DNA of 36,848 nucleotides from Streptomyces sp. MZ04 (GTDB lineage Bacteria > Actinomycetota > Actinomycetes > Streptomycetales > Streptomycetaceae). This document shows positions 1-6,784 of the stretch, in pieces. The DNA lies in NCBI RefSeq assembly GCF_004684775.1, contig NZ_SRIC01000051.1, forward strand, positions 1-36,848, written 5' to 3'. How positions within the stretch are numbered: position 1 is the stretch's first letter; the number at the start of each line of letters is the position of its first letter. The notes beneath the pieces are model-generated. The model ran no database searches. It was not told the origin of the DNA and saw only the letters and a list, made by a program, of their open reading frames with translations. The translations under genes and the position numbers were made by a program.

Positions 1-618
1 CCCCGCCGCTTCCCCGGCCTCCCCGACCAGATCACGCACAGCCCCCGCGGCCACCCCCAGGTCGCCCTCACCTTCCACGGCCAGGGCGACCCGGCCACCG
101 CGCGGTCCCTGCTCTCCATCGCCGAGCAGGCAGGCGCCAAGATCACCGTCCTCGCCGTCGGCAGCTGGCTCGACGAACACCCCGAGCTCGCCCGCCGCAT
201 CCTCGACGGCGGCCACGACCTCGGCAACCACACCCAGCACCACCTCACCGTCAACGACATGACCGAGGCCGACGCCTACGCCGAGATCACCGGCTGCGCC
301 GACCGCCTGCGCCGCCTCACCGGCTCCATCGGCACCTGGTTCCGTCCATCGCGCGCCCAGCGGGCGACCCCCCTCGTCGCCCGCGTCGCCCACCGCGCCG
401 GCTACCCGCACGTCCTCTCGTACGACGTCGACTCCCTCGACTTCACCTCGCCGGGCGCCCCGGCCGTCACCCGCAAGATCGCCTCAGAGGTGCGCGCGGG
501 CTCCGTGGTGAGCCTGCACTTCGGGTACGCGGACACGGTCGCCGCGCTCCCCGCCGTCCTGGAAGACCTCGACCGCCGCGGCCTGCGCGCGGTGACGACC
601 ACGGAGCTGCTGACCTGA
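1..618 (+). CDS. Polysaccharide deacetylase-like protein (NodB fold), 5' end outside window
   Basis: The reading frame is open from base 1 and ends with TGA at 616-618, leaving 205 visible residues; the N-terminus, probably with a signal or lipoprotein sequence, lies outside. The NodB (carbohydrate esterase 4) fold is recognisable. A motif-1 equivalent TFHGQGDP lies at visible residues 24-31, the metal-binding HxxxH motif is intact as HTQHH (77-81), FRPS resembles motif 3, and SLHFG near the C-terminus matches the family's LH motif. The canonical motif 1 is TFDDGP, so the catalytic and metal-binding aspartate pair is replaced here. Activity may therefore be altered or lost; a binding or non-classical role is possible. 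The next gene starts inside the stop codon (TGATG), so the two are probably translationally coupled. Confidence 0.85.
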   Translation, partial: PRRFPGLPDQITHSPRGHPQVALTFHGQGDPATARSLLSIAEQAGAKITVLAVGSWLDEHPELARRILDGGHDLGNHTQHHLTVNDMTEADAYAEITGCADRLRRLTGSIGTWFRPSRAQRATPLVARVAHRAGYPHVLSYDVDSLDFTSPGAPAVTRKIASEVRAGSVVSLHFGYADTVAALPAVLEDLDRRGLRAVTTTELLT

Positions 619-1805
619 TGACCCTCCACCTCGACCTCACCCGCCGCACCGCGGCGGTCATCGCCGCCGGTGCCGTCGTCGTCGCCGCACTCGCCGGCTG
701 CGGAACCGACACCCGCGAGAACGAAGCCCTCGGCGCCAAGGGCATTCAGAAACCCACCAAACCCAAGGTGGCACCCGGCCTTCCCGGCATGCCCCCCGTC
801 CTCGACCCGCAGGACGTCTACGCCGCCGACCGCCCCAACAAGCTCTCCCCGGTGGTCAAGGACTTCCCCTCCCGCGTCTACGTCCCCAACACCAACTCCA
901 ACACCGTCTCGGTCATCGACCCCGAGACGTACCAAGTCATCGACACCATCGACGTCGGCGTCCAGCCCCAACACGTCGTCCCCTCCTGGGACATGAAGAC
1001 CCTCTGGGTCAACAACAACCGCGGCCACACGCTCACGCCCATCGACCCGAAGACCGGCAAGGCGGGCAAGCCGGTCGACGTACACGACCCGTACAACCTC
1101 TACTTCACGCCCAACGGCAAGTACGCCGTCGTCATGGCCTCCATGGACCGCGAACTCGTCTTCCGTGACCCGCACACCATGAAGAAGGTCAAGACCGAAC
1201 CGGTCAGCTGCTACGGCGTCAACCACGCCGACTTCTCCGCCGACGGCCGCTACTTCATCGTCTCCTGCGAGTTCTCCGGAGAGCTGTTGAAGGTCGACAC
1301 GGAGAAGATGAAGGTCGTGGGCCAGCAGAAACTGCCCTTCGACGGCGCGATGCCGCAGGACGTGAAGGTCTCACCCGACGGCAAGACCTTCTACGTGGCC
1401 GACATGATGGCCGACGGCATGTGGGTCCTGAGCGGCGACAAGTTCGACAAGCCGAAACTGCTGCCCACCGGCAAGGGCACCCATGGCCTGTACGTCAGCC
1501 GCGACTCACGGGAGATGTACGTCTCCAACCGCGGCGAGGGCACCGTCTCCGTCTTCGACTTCCCCAAGAACAAGCTCACCAAGAAGTGGAAGCTCCCCCA
1601 GGGCGGCAGCCCCGACATGGGCGGCGTCTCGGCGGACGGCAACACGCTCTGGCTGTCGGGCCGTTACGACGACGAGGTGTACGCCATCGACACCCGCTCC
1701 GGAGTCCAGACCGCCCGCATCCCGGTCGGCGGCGGCCCGCACGGCCTCGCCGTCTACCCGCAGCCGGGCCGCTATTCGCTGGGTCACACGGGGATCTTCC
1801 GCTGA
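618..1805 (+). CDS. YncE-like beta-propeller lipoprotein (YVTN repeats)
   Basis: A 395-residue exported lipoprotein. The N-terminus is a signal peptide ending in the lipobox LAGC, with lipidated Cys28, followed by a charged, Pro/Lys-rich linker. From about residue 85 to the end there are repeated blades of the YVTN type, for example RVYVPNTNSNTVSVIDPET and later MYVSNRGEGTVSVFDF. This is typical of seven-bladed 40-residue-repeat propellers (YncE, lactonase and cytochrome d1-like folds). Such proteins act outside the membrane in ligand or protein binding, and the substrate is not predictable. The ATG overlaps the stop of the deacetylase-like gene by one base, implying a shared transcript and perhaps a joint cell-envelope task. 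No enzymatic signature residues were recognised. Confidence 0.85.
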   Translation: MTLHLDLTRRTAAVIAAGAVVVAALAGCGTDTRENEALGAKGIQKPTKPKVAPGLPGMPPVLDPQDVYAADRPNKLSPVVKDFPSRVYVPNTNSNTVSVIDPETYQVIDTIDVGVQPQHVVPSWDMKTLWVNNNRGHTLTPIDPKTGKAGKPVDVHDPYNLYFTPNGKYAVVMASMDRELVFRDPHTMKKVKTEPVSCYGVNHADFSADGRYFIVSCEFSGELLKVDTEKMKVVGQQKLPFDGAMPQDVKVSPDGKTFYVADMMADGMWVLSGDKFDKPKLLPTGKGTHGLYVSRDSREMYVSNRGEGTVSVFDFPKNKLTKKWKLPQGGSPDMGGVSADGNTLWLSGRYDDEVYAIDTRSGVQTARIPVGGGPHGLAVYPQPGRYSLGHTGIFR

Positions 1806-1842
1806 GCCCGAGTCATTCAACGGTTGACGTCCGCGGCCACCG

Positions 1843-1875
1843 GGAACGGGGAGGGTAGATCCACCGCCCCGTTCC
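1843..1875 (+). terminator. Hairpin between propeller lipoprotein and GH25 genes
   Basis: A perfect 9-bp inverted repeat, GGAACGGGG (1843-1851) and CCCCGTTCC (1867-1875), encloses a 15-nt loop. It lies 38 bp after the stop of the propeller gene and just ahead of the Shine-Dalgarno AGGAGG (1886-1891) of the GH25 gene. It could terminate the upstream transcript or be a 5' leader structure of the muramidase gene. There is no U-run, which is usual in this genus. Confidence 0.45.
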
Positions 1876-1897
1876 TCTGTCCCACAGGAGGCCGCGC

Positions 1898-2449
1898 ATG
1901 ATCCGAGGCATCGACGTCAGCTCGTACCAGTCCACGTTCGACACGGACGGCCTCTCCTTCGTCATCATCAAGGCGACAGAGGGCCGTTCGTACATCAACC
2001 CGAGACTGACCGCCCAGACGAAGCTGGCACGGGACGGCGGCTGCGTGGTCGGCTTCTACCACTTCCTGTGGCCCGGGAACATCACGGCGCAGGCGGAGTA
2101 CTTCGTCAGCAAGGCCCCTGAGAAGTCAGGGGACTTGCTGGCGGTGGACTGGGAGTGGACGGGGGAGCATACGGCCGCGTCGAACGCGGAGAAGGACCGC
2201 TTCATTCGGGAGGTGAAGCGGCTGCGTCCCTCGCATAGGGTTGTGTTGTATACAAATCGGGACTTCTGGCTCAACCGGGACACTACTTCGTACGCGGGCG
2301 ACGGCCTCTGGATCGCCGACTACGTGACGGCGGGCAAGCCGCGCATCAAGGCGAAGTGGCGGATCCACCAGTACACGTCGACGCCGCTGGACAAGGACGT
2401 CGCGGACTTCGAGAGCGAGGACGCGCTGCGGGACTGGGCGACGCCCTAG
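1898..2449 (+). CDS. GH25 family muramidase (lysozyme-like)
   Basis: A 183-residue single-domain glycoside hydrolase family 25 protein, a family that cleaves the beta-1,4 bond between N-acetylmuramic acid and N-acetylglucosamine in peptidoglycan. Family signatures appear in order: DVSSYQ (6-11), FVIIKATEG (21-29), GFYHFLWP (52-59), the catalytic DWEW (Asp84, Glu86), LWIADY and the C-terminal HQYTS segment. The start is fixed by a perfect AGGAGG six bases before the ATG. There is no signal peptide, transmembrane segment or cell-wall-binding domain, so it is a minimal catalytic domain predicted to be cytoplasmic unless released by lysis or an unusual route. That design resembles phage endolysins that depend on a holin, but no phage genes are nearby. 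Confidence 0.9.
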   Translation: MIRGIDVSSYQSTFDTDGLSFVIIKATEGRSYINPRLTAQTKLARDGGCVVGFYHFLWPGNITAQAEYFVSKAPEKSGDLLAVDWEWTGEHTAASNAEKDRFIREVKRLRPSHRVVLYTNRDFWLNRDTTSYAGDGLWIADYVTAGKPRIKAKWRIHQYTSTPLDKDVADFESEDALRDWATP

Positions 2450-2459
2450 TCCGCGGGCC

Positions 2460-3116
2460 TCAGGCGCGCCACTCCGCCGTGCGCTCCGGGGAAGCCTCGG
2501 ACAGGGCCTTGGTGACCGCGTCCACGTCCGCCGCGAGGCCGTAGACCGGGGTGCCCGGCTGCTGGCGCCACGACTCGTCCTGGCCGCCCGTGTCGACGGT
2601 GTCGAAGCCGATCTCGTCGAGCAGATCGCGTACGACCTTCTTGGCGGTCTCGTCGTCGCCGGACACCGGGAGTGCGACGCGGCCCGGGGTGCCCTTGGGC
2701 TTGGGCTTGTCGAGGATGTCGTGGGCGTACGTGCCGTTGAAGGCCTTGATGACCGGGTGGCCGATCCGCCGCTCGGTCCAGCGGCTCTCGGTGAGGCCCT
2801 CCTCGATCTCGGCGATCTTCCCGTCGCGCTGCGGGTAGTAGTTGCCGGTGTCGATGACGGCGACGCTGTCGGCCGCGCCGTCCAGGAAGCCGGACGGCAG
2901 GTTCGGCACGGCCTTCAGGGGGACCGTCACGACGACGACCTGGGCGTCGCGCGCGGCCTCCTCGACGGTCACCGGCGTCGCGCCGGTCTCCTCGGCGAGG
3001 GCGGTGAGGGTCTGCGGTCCGCGGGAGTTCGCGACGGAGACGTCGTGGCCGACGGCCGTGAGGCGGCGGGTGAGATTGCCGCCGATGCTGCCCGCGCCGA
3101 TGATGCCGATCTTCAT
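2460..3116 (-). CDS. NADPH-dependent F420 reductase family (NADP-binding) protein
   Basis: A 218-residue oxidoreductase with an N-terminal Rossmann fold. The dinucleotide-binding loop GIIGAGSIGG begins at residue 4, followed by an NADP-preferring segment (VANSRGP). The whole length matches the 'NADP oxidoreductase, coenzyme F420-dependent' family, which includes F420H2:NADP oxidoreductases and many uncharacterised relatives. F420 is made by Streptomyces, but F420 use cannot be read from sequence alone. The gene is convergent with the GH25 gene, with 10 bp between stops. A GGAAGGG Shine-Dalgarno precedes the ATG. Its upstream region carries a perfect 10-bp inverted repeat. It lies 91 bp beyond the MDR gene on the same strand and could be partly co-transcribed with it. 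Confidence 0.8.
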   Translation of the reverse strand: MKIGIIGAGSIGGNLTRRLTAVGHDVSVANSRGPQTLTALAEETGATPVTVEEAARDAQVVVVTVPLKAVPNLPSGFLDGAADSVAVIDTGNYYPQRDGKIAEIEEGLTESRWTERRIGHPVIKAFNGTYAHDILDKPKPKGTPGRVALPVSGDDETAKKVVRDLLDEIGFDTVDTGGQDESWRQQPGTPVYGLAADVDAVTKALSEASPERTAEWRA

Positions 3117-3127
3117 GACTCGCCCTT

Positions 3128-3170
3128 CCGGAGGTTGGTTCGCCGGTGTCGTAGCGGAGTCAACCTCCGG
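3128..3170. promoter_or_regulatory. Perfect 10-bp inverted repeat upstream of the reductase gene
   Basis: CCGGAGGTTG (3128-3137) and CAACCTCCGG (3161-3170) are exact inverted copies separated by 23 bp. They lie between the MDR gene stop and the reductase start (3116, minus strand). On the minus strand the outer arm contains TTGACT (3158-3163), which could be a -35 element. An operator for the reductase gene is the simplest reading; a terminator for the MDR gene is the alternative. Confidence 0.4.
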
Positions 3171-3207
3171 ACCGGGTGAGGTATTCCGGCCGGGTGGGCC
3201 GGCCTCC

Positions 3208-4215
3208 TCAGAGCTTCACCACGATCTTGCCGGTGTGCGCGTTGGACTCCATCAGGCGGTGCGCGTCCTGGATGCGGTCCAGGCCCTCGAAGACCTCGGC
3301 GATCACCGGGCGGAGTGTGCCGTCGGCGAGGCCCGAGTTGATGTAGGCGGCCGCGCGGTGGCGGCCCTCCTCCGTCGCGGTGACGTTCGGGTTCGCGTAT
3401 CCGTGGACGGAGAGCGGCCAGTTCATGGGGAGGGTCGTGGGGCGGCCGTCCAGCCAGCCGTAGACGACGAGGTTGCCGTTGGGGACCACCGCATCGCCCA
3501 GCGCCTGGAAGCCCGGGCCGCCGATCGCGTCGAGCACGATGTCGGCGCCCCGGCCGTCGGTGAGGCGCTTGGTCTCCTTGGTCACGTCCTCGTCGTCCGT
3601 GACGATGACGTGCTCCGCGCCCAGGTCGAGCAGCTGGCGGCGCTTGGCGTCGGTGCGCGTGGTGGCGATCGGCACGGCACCCGCGCGGCGTACGACCTGG
3701 ATGGCCGCGGTGCCGACGCCGCTGGACGCGCCGGTGATCAGGACGTGCTGGCCCCGCCGCATCCCGGCGGTCTGGAGCAGCGCGCCGTGCGCGGTGGAGT
3801 ACGTGACCCAGACGGCGGCCGCGGTCACCGCGTCCACATCGGCGGGGCGCGGGACGACCGCGCTCTGCGGCAGCAGGACAAGCTCGCCGTACACACCGTG
3901 CGCGCTCAGTTCGAAGTTGGCGGCGGTGAGGACGGTGTCGCCGGGGGCGAACGCGGTGACGTCCGCGCCGACCGCCTCGACGGTGCCTGCGGCCTCGTAG
4001 CCGTTGCGGGACGCGGGCAGGGTCGGCTGGTAGTAGTAAGTGCCGGCGCGGAACAGGGCTTCGGCGCGGTTGAGGCCCAACGCCTCGACACGGATGAGGA
4101 CTTCGCCGGGGCCGGGGGCGGCGAGTTCCACGTCGTGGATCCGCAGGACCTCCGGGCCGCCGATCTCGTCGAAGAGCACGGTACGAGCGGTTGTTGACGC
4201 GTCAGTTGTTGTCAT
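3208..4215 (-). CDS. Zinc-independent MDR oxidoreductase (quinone oxidoreductase-like)
   Basis: A 335-residue medium-chain dehydrogenase/reductase. The N-terminal GroES-like domain (about 10-125) has the family phrase NGYEAAGTVEAVG but none of the zinc-ligand cysteines of alcohol dehydrogenases. The Rossmann domain carries HVLITGASSGVGTAAIQV near residues 146-165, the NADPH site of quinone oxidoreductases. It probably reduces quinones or enals with NADPH. The ATG at 4215 lies seven bases downstream of a minus-strand TAGCGT, suggesting a leaderless transcript. It is transcribed divergently from an AraC-type regulator, 101 bp away, that is the likely controller. The substrate is unknown. Confidence 0.85.
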   Translation of the reverse strand: MTTTDASTTARTVLFDEIGGPEVLRIHDVELAAPGPGEVLIRVEALGLNRAEALFRAGTYYYQPTLPASRNGYEAAGTVEAVGADVTAFAPGDTVLTAANFELSAHGVYGELVLLPQSAVVPRPADVDAVTAAAVWVTYSTAHGALLQTAGMRRGQHVLITGASSGVGTAAIQVVRRAGAVPIATTRTDAKRRQLLDLGAEHVIVTDDEDVTKETKRLTDGRGADIVLDAIGGPGFQALGDAVVPNGNLVVYGWLDGRPTTLPMNWPLSVHGYANPNVTATEEGRHRAAAYINSGLADGTLRPVIAEVFEGLDRIQDAHRLMESNAHTGKIVVKL

Positions 4216-4222
4216 GACGGCA

Positions 4223-4309
4223 ACGCTAGGCGGGCCGTGCGAGACGCTCCATGCCTGTTGGTCTCGCTTTTATACCCGTACGTCTCGCGGGGTGCGGCGC
4301 GCGCTACGG
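4223..4309. promoter_or_regulatory. Divergent promoter/operator of the MDR and AraC genes
   Basis: On the minus strand TAGCGT (complement of 4223-4228) ends seven bases before the MDR ATG; on the plus strand TACGGT (4304-4309) ends seven bases before the AraC-gene ATG at 4317. Both fit Streptomyces -10 elements of leaderless genes. Between them lie GCGAGACG (4239-4246) and its exact inverse CGTCTCGC (4281-4288), plus GTCTCGC at 4261-4267. The two direct copies are exactly 20 bp apart, about two helical turns, as expected for AraC-family half-sites. The role as operator is inferred. Confidence 0.5.
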
Positions 4310-4316
4310 TACGGGC

Positions 4317-5246
4317 ATGGACGTACTCAGTGACGCGATCGCCGCGATGCGGACGGGGCGGCCGCACTCCTCCCGTACGTACCGGCACGCCCCTTGGGGC
4401 ATCCGGTTCGCCCCGTCGAACGGCGCCGGATTCCATGTGATGCTCCAGGGTTCCGCCTGGCTGCTTCCGGCCGGTGACGGGGCGGAGCCGGTGGCGCTCG
4501 GGCCCGGTGACGTGGTCTTCCTCTCGCACGGGCGCGGGCACGGCCTGGCGAGCGCGCCCGATGCCCCGCTGGAGGAGTTCACCCTCGCCCCGGACGGCTC
4601 CTGGCCGAGGACGTGGCAGGGCGCGGGCGACGGGGCGGCGAGCGCCGTACTGCTCTGCGGGGCCTACCAGTTGGACCGGGCGCGCGCCCATCCGCTGCTC
4701 GCCGAGCTGCCCGAGGTGGTGCATCTGCCGGCCAGGGTCGGGGAGTACGCCTCGCTGCGGGCCGCCGTCGACCTGCTCGGCGCCGAACTGGCCGACGCGC
4801 AGCCGGGATCGGACGCGGTGCTCCCGGCGCTGCTCGACACGCTGCTGCTGTACATCCTGCGGGCATGGTGGCTGCGCGAGCAGACCGCCGGTCACGCCGC
4901 GGGCTGGTCCGCCGCGCTGCGGGATCCGTCGGTGACGGCCGCGCTGTACGCGATCCATGACGACCCCGCGCGGCCCTGGACGGTGGAGGAGCTCGGGGCG
5001 CGGGCGGGGCTCTCCCGTGCGGCGTTCGCCCGCCGGTTCGCGACGACCGTGGGGGCGAGCCCGCTCGCGTATCTGACGTGGTGGCGGATGGCGACGGCGG
5101 GAAGGCTGCTGCGTGAGGAGGACCTGCCGCTGCGTCAGATCGCCGAACGGGCGGGCTACACCTCGGAGTTCGCCTTCTCCCGGGCGTTCAAGCGGGAGTT
5201 CGGGGTGGCGCCGGGGCAGTACCGGAGGCTGCGGGCCGCCGGATAG
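4317..5246 (+). CDS. AraC-family transcriptional regulator (cupin plus AraC HTH)
   Basis: A 309-residue regulator. The N-terminal half (about 10-170) is a cupin-type sensing domain of the sort seen in AraC regulators of small-molecule oxidoreductases (SAWLLPAGD and GPGDVVFLSHGRGH stretches). The C-terminal hundred residues form two helix-turn-helix units: WTVEELGARAGLSRAAFARR and LRQIAERAGYTSEFAFSRAF, then FGVAPGQYRR. The ATG at 4317 was chosen because homologous sequence begins there and a -10-like TACGGT sits seven bases upstream; the frame stays open farther upstream but gives non-homologous residues. It probably senses a small molecule and controls the divergent MDR gene. The last 59 bp overlap the 3' end of the convergent ABA4-like gene. 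Confidence 0.87.
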   Translation: MDVLSDAIAAMRTGRPHSSRTYRHAPWGIRFAPSNGAGFHVMLQGSAWLLPAGDGAEPVALGPGDVVFLSHGRGHGLASAPDAPLEEFTLAPDGSWPRTWQGAGDGAASAVLLCGAYQLDRARAHPLLAELPEVVHLPARVGEYASLRAAVDLLGAELADAQPGSDAVLPALLDTLLLYILRAWWLREQTAGHAAGWSAALRDPSVTAALYAIHDDPARPWTVEELGARAGLSRAAFARRFATTVGASPLAYLTWWRMATAGRLLREEDLPLRQIAERAGYTSEFAFSRAFKREFGVAPGQYRRLRAAG

Positions 5247-5664
5247 CGCGGTTGCCGCGCGCCGCCCGCAGCAGCAGGAAGAGCAGCAGTCCGAACGGTG
5301 AGAGCAGGATCGTCAGGACCAGGAGCGGTCCCATCACCAGGGGGTGGATGCCGATGCGCCGCGCCTCGCGGTACATCCACTGGCCGATCAGCAGGTCCCA
5401 GGCGATGACCTGCGCCCAGATGGCGCCGGCCCCGTCGGCGAGGACGAGCAGTTCGCGGAATCCGTCGAGGTCCGGGCTGCTGACGGCGGCCCAGAGTTCG
5501 GGGAAGACGGGCAGTGCCATCGCGGCGTAGACGGCGAGGATCGGTACGACGGTGAGGGGCGAGGCGGCGACGCGGTCGGTCGTCCGCCGGCCCGGCGCGA
5601 AGATCATGAGCAGCCAGACCGGGGCGGCCAGATAGAAGGAGAGGTCGAAGAGGAAGCCGGTCAT
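5188..5664 (-). CDS. ABA4-like (DUF4281) integral membrane protein
   Basis: A 158-residue protein with about four hydrophobic membrane segments. The family phrases GFLFDLSFYLAAPVWLLMIF at the N-terminus and VIAWDLLIGQWMYREAR, then LVMGPLLVLTILLSPFG, identify the ABA4-like/DUF4281 family. The plant member ABA4 is needed for neoxanthin formation in abscisic acid synthesis; bacterial members have no established role, so the name gives fold only. The ATG overlaps the stop of the upstream membrane gene (ATGA), so the pair is translationally coupled. Its 3' end runs 59 bp into the opposite-strand AraC gene, so transcripts from both sides overlap there. Confidence 0.8.
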   Translation of the reverse strand: MTGFLFDLSFYLAAPVWLLMIFAPGRRTTDRVAASPLTVVPILAVYAAMALPVFPELWAAVSSPDLDGFRELLVLADGAGAIWAQVIAWDLLIGQWMYREARRIGIHPLVMGPLLVLTILLSPFGLLLFLLLRAARGNRAIRRPAASGTAPAPPRTPA

Positions 5665-6632
5665 GACACGAGCTCCTTCGCGTCGTTCATGTCGTTCGGG
5701 TCATCAACTGCGGTGTCCTTGGGGGCGGTTGTGGGACGCAGTGCCCCGTACGCGCCCGCGGCCGAGGCGGCGAGGATCAGTCCCGCTGCCGTCAGCGTCG
5801 CGCCGTCCGGGTGGATCAGTGGCTGGCCGCGCAGTGCCTGCCAGGTGACCAGGGCGAAGACGGCGGCGTACGCGCCCGCGGCGACGAGGACGAGCCGCAG
5901 CCGGACCCGGTCGTCCGCGAGGCGGGTGAACCGCGGGGCGAGCGCGACGAGCCCCATGAGCAGCAGCGGCAGCAACTGCAGTGCGTGCATGCCGAAGAAG
6001 TGCGGGATCCGCAGATCGCCGCCGGTGGTGGACCAGCCGGTCAGCGGCATCGAGGGACCGCCGTCGGGCACGCCGACGCTGTGGGCGCCGACGATCGAGG
6101 AGCTGCCCTGCACCTGTCCGGGCGCCGGCCGGCTCATCCGGAACCCGATGGCGGCGCCGGCGAGCGCGAGGGTGATCCCGCACCGCATCGCCCAGGCGGA
6201 GGCGCGGTCGGCGATGCGGGCGCGCAGCAGCAGGACGGCGATGACCAGAGTGGCGAGCCACATGATGACGATGGTGACGGCCATCGTGTCGAACAGGGCG
6301 TCATCGAGCGGGGTCTGGTGGTTGAAGTGGCTGCGCTTCCCGCGCACCACCTGCCCGGTGATGATCACCATCTCGACGAGGAGGGTCAGGGCGACCACCG
6401 TGCCCGCCCACCAGCCGGCCCTGCGGCCCCGGTCGAGCAGCGACAGCATCCAGGCGAGCGAGAGCCCGTAGGCGATGAGCGACACCGAGAACTTGAACGG
6501 CTTGGCCCAGATGGGCGAGCCCACCAGGACGCGGTCGTCGACGACGAGTCCCACCGCGGAGACGACGGCGAGTAAGGCCATCGACGCGGCGAACAGCATG
6601 AGTGGCCGGTGCCATGAACGCCATGAAGACAT
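5661..6632 (-). CDS. Polytopic membrane protein of unknown function
   Basis: A 323-residue protein with roughly eight to nine predicted membrane segments and a short charged C-terminus. I do not recognise a characterised family. Notable conserved-looking parts are SPIWAKPFKFSVSLIAYGLS after the first segment and GKRSHFNHQTPLDDALFD between segments, with several His and Asp residues that could bind a metal or cofactor. The ATG at 6632 was chosen because CAAGGGG precedes it by about six bases; the frame extends 24 codons farther upstream but into the regulatory palindromes. It is coupled by ATGA overlap to the ABA4-like gene and divergent from a MerR regulator, suggesting a small regulated membrane module. 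Confidence 0.75.
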   Translation of the reverse strand: MSSWRSWHRPLMLFAASMALLAVVSAVGLVVDDRVLVGSPIWAKPFKFSVSLIAYGLSLAWMLSLLDRGRRAGWWAGTVVALTLLVEMVIITGQVVRGKRSHFNHQTPLDDALFDTMAVTIVIMWLATLVIAVLLLRARIADRASAWAMRCGITLALAGAAIGFRMSRPAPGQVQGSSSIVGAHSVGVPDGGPSMPLTGWSTTGGDLRIPHFFGMHALQLLPLLLMGLVALAPRFTRLADDRVRLRLVLVAAGAYAAVFALVTWQALRGQPLIHPDGATLTAAGLILAASAAGAYGALRPTTAPKDTAVDDPNDMNDAKELVS

Positions 6633-6669
6633 AGGTATCCCCTTGCTGGGAGGGTGGTAAGCGAAATAT

Positions 6670-6710
6670 GGATAGCGGCGCTGTCTGCTATCCGATAGCG
6701 CCACTATCTA
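6670..6710. promoter_or_regulatory. Nested GATAGC palindromes between membrane operon and merR-type gene
   Basis: Four alternating half-sites are visible: GGATAGC (6670-6676), GCTATCC (6687-6693), GATAGC (6694-6699) and CTATC (6704-6708). GCTATCCGATAGC (6687-6699) is a perfect palindrome. A plausible plus-strand promoter is CTGTCT (6681-6686), an 18-bp spacer and TATCTA (6705-6710), which places the palindrome inside the spacer, where MerR-family regulators bind. The operator role for the adjacent MerR gene is inferred. Confidence 0.55.
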
Positions 6711-6784
6711 TGATGGGTGGCGAGGATGGCAAGGGCGATCAGTGGCGACGCGTTGCGAAGAGTGGCGAAGAGGGTGGGCAGGCC

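Noticed and set aside
402..1226. A minus-strand frame opposite the deacetylase and propeller genes
   Set aside because: The translation is Val/Gly/Asp-rich without any recognisable domain, and the plus strand holds two clear genes here.
6632..6704. Upstream start at 6704 for the polytopic membrane protein
   Set aside because: It would place 24 non-homologous residues over the palindromic operator; the ATG at 6632 has a proper Shine-Dalgarno.
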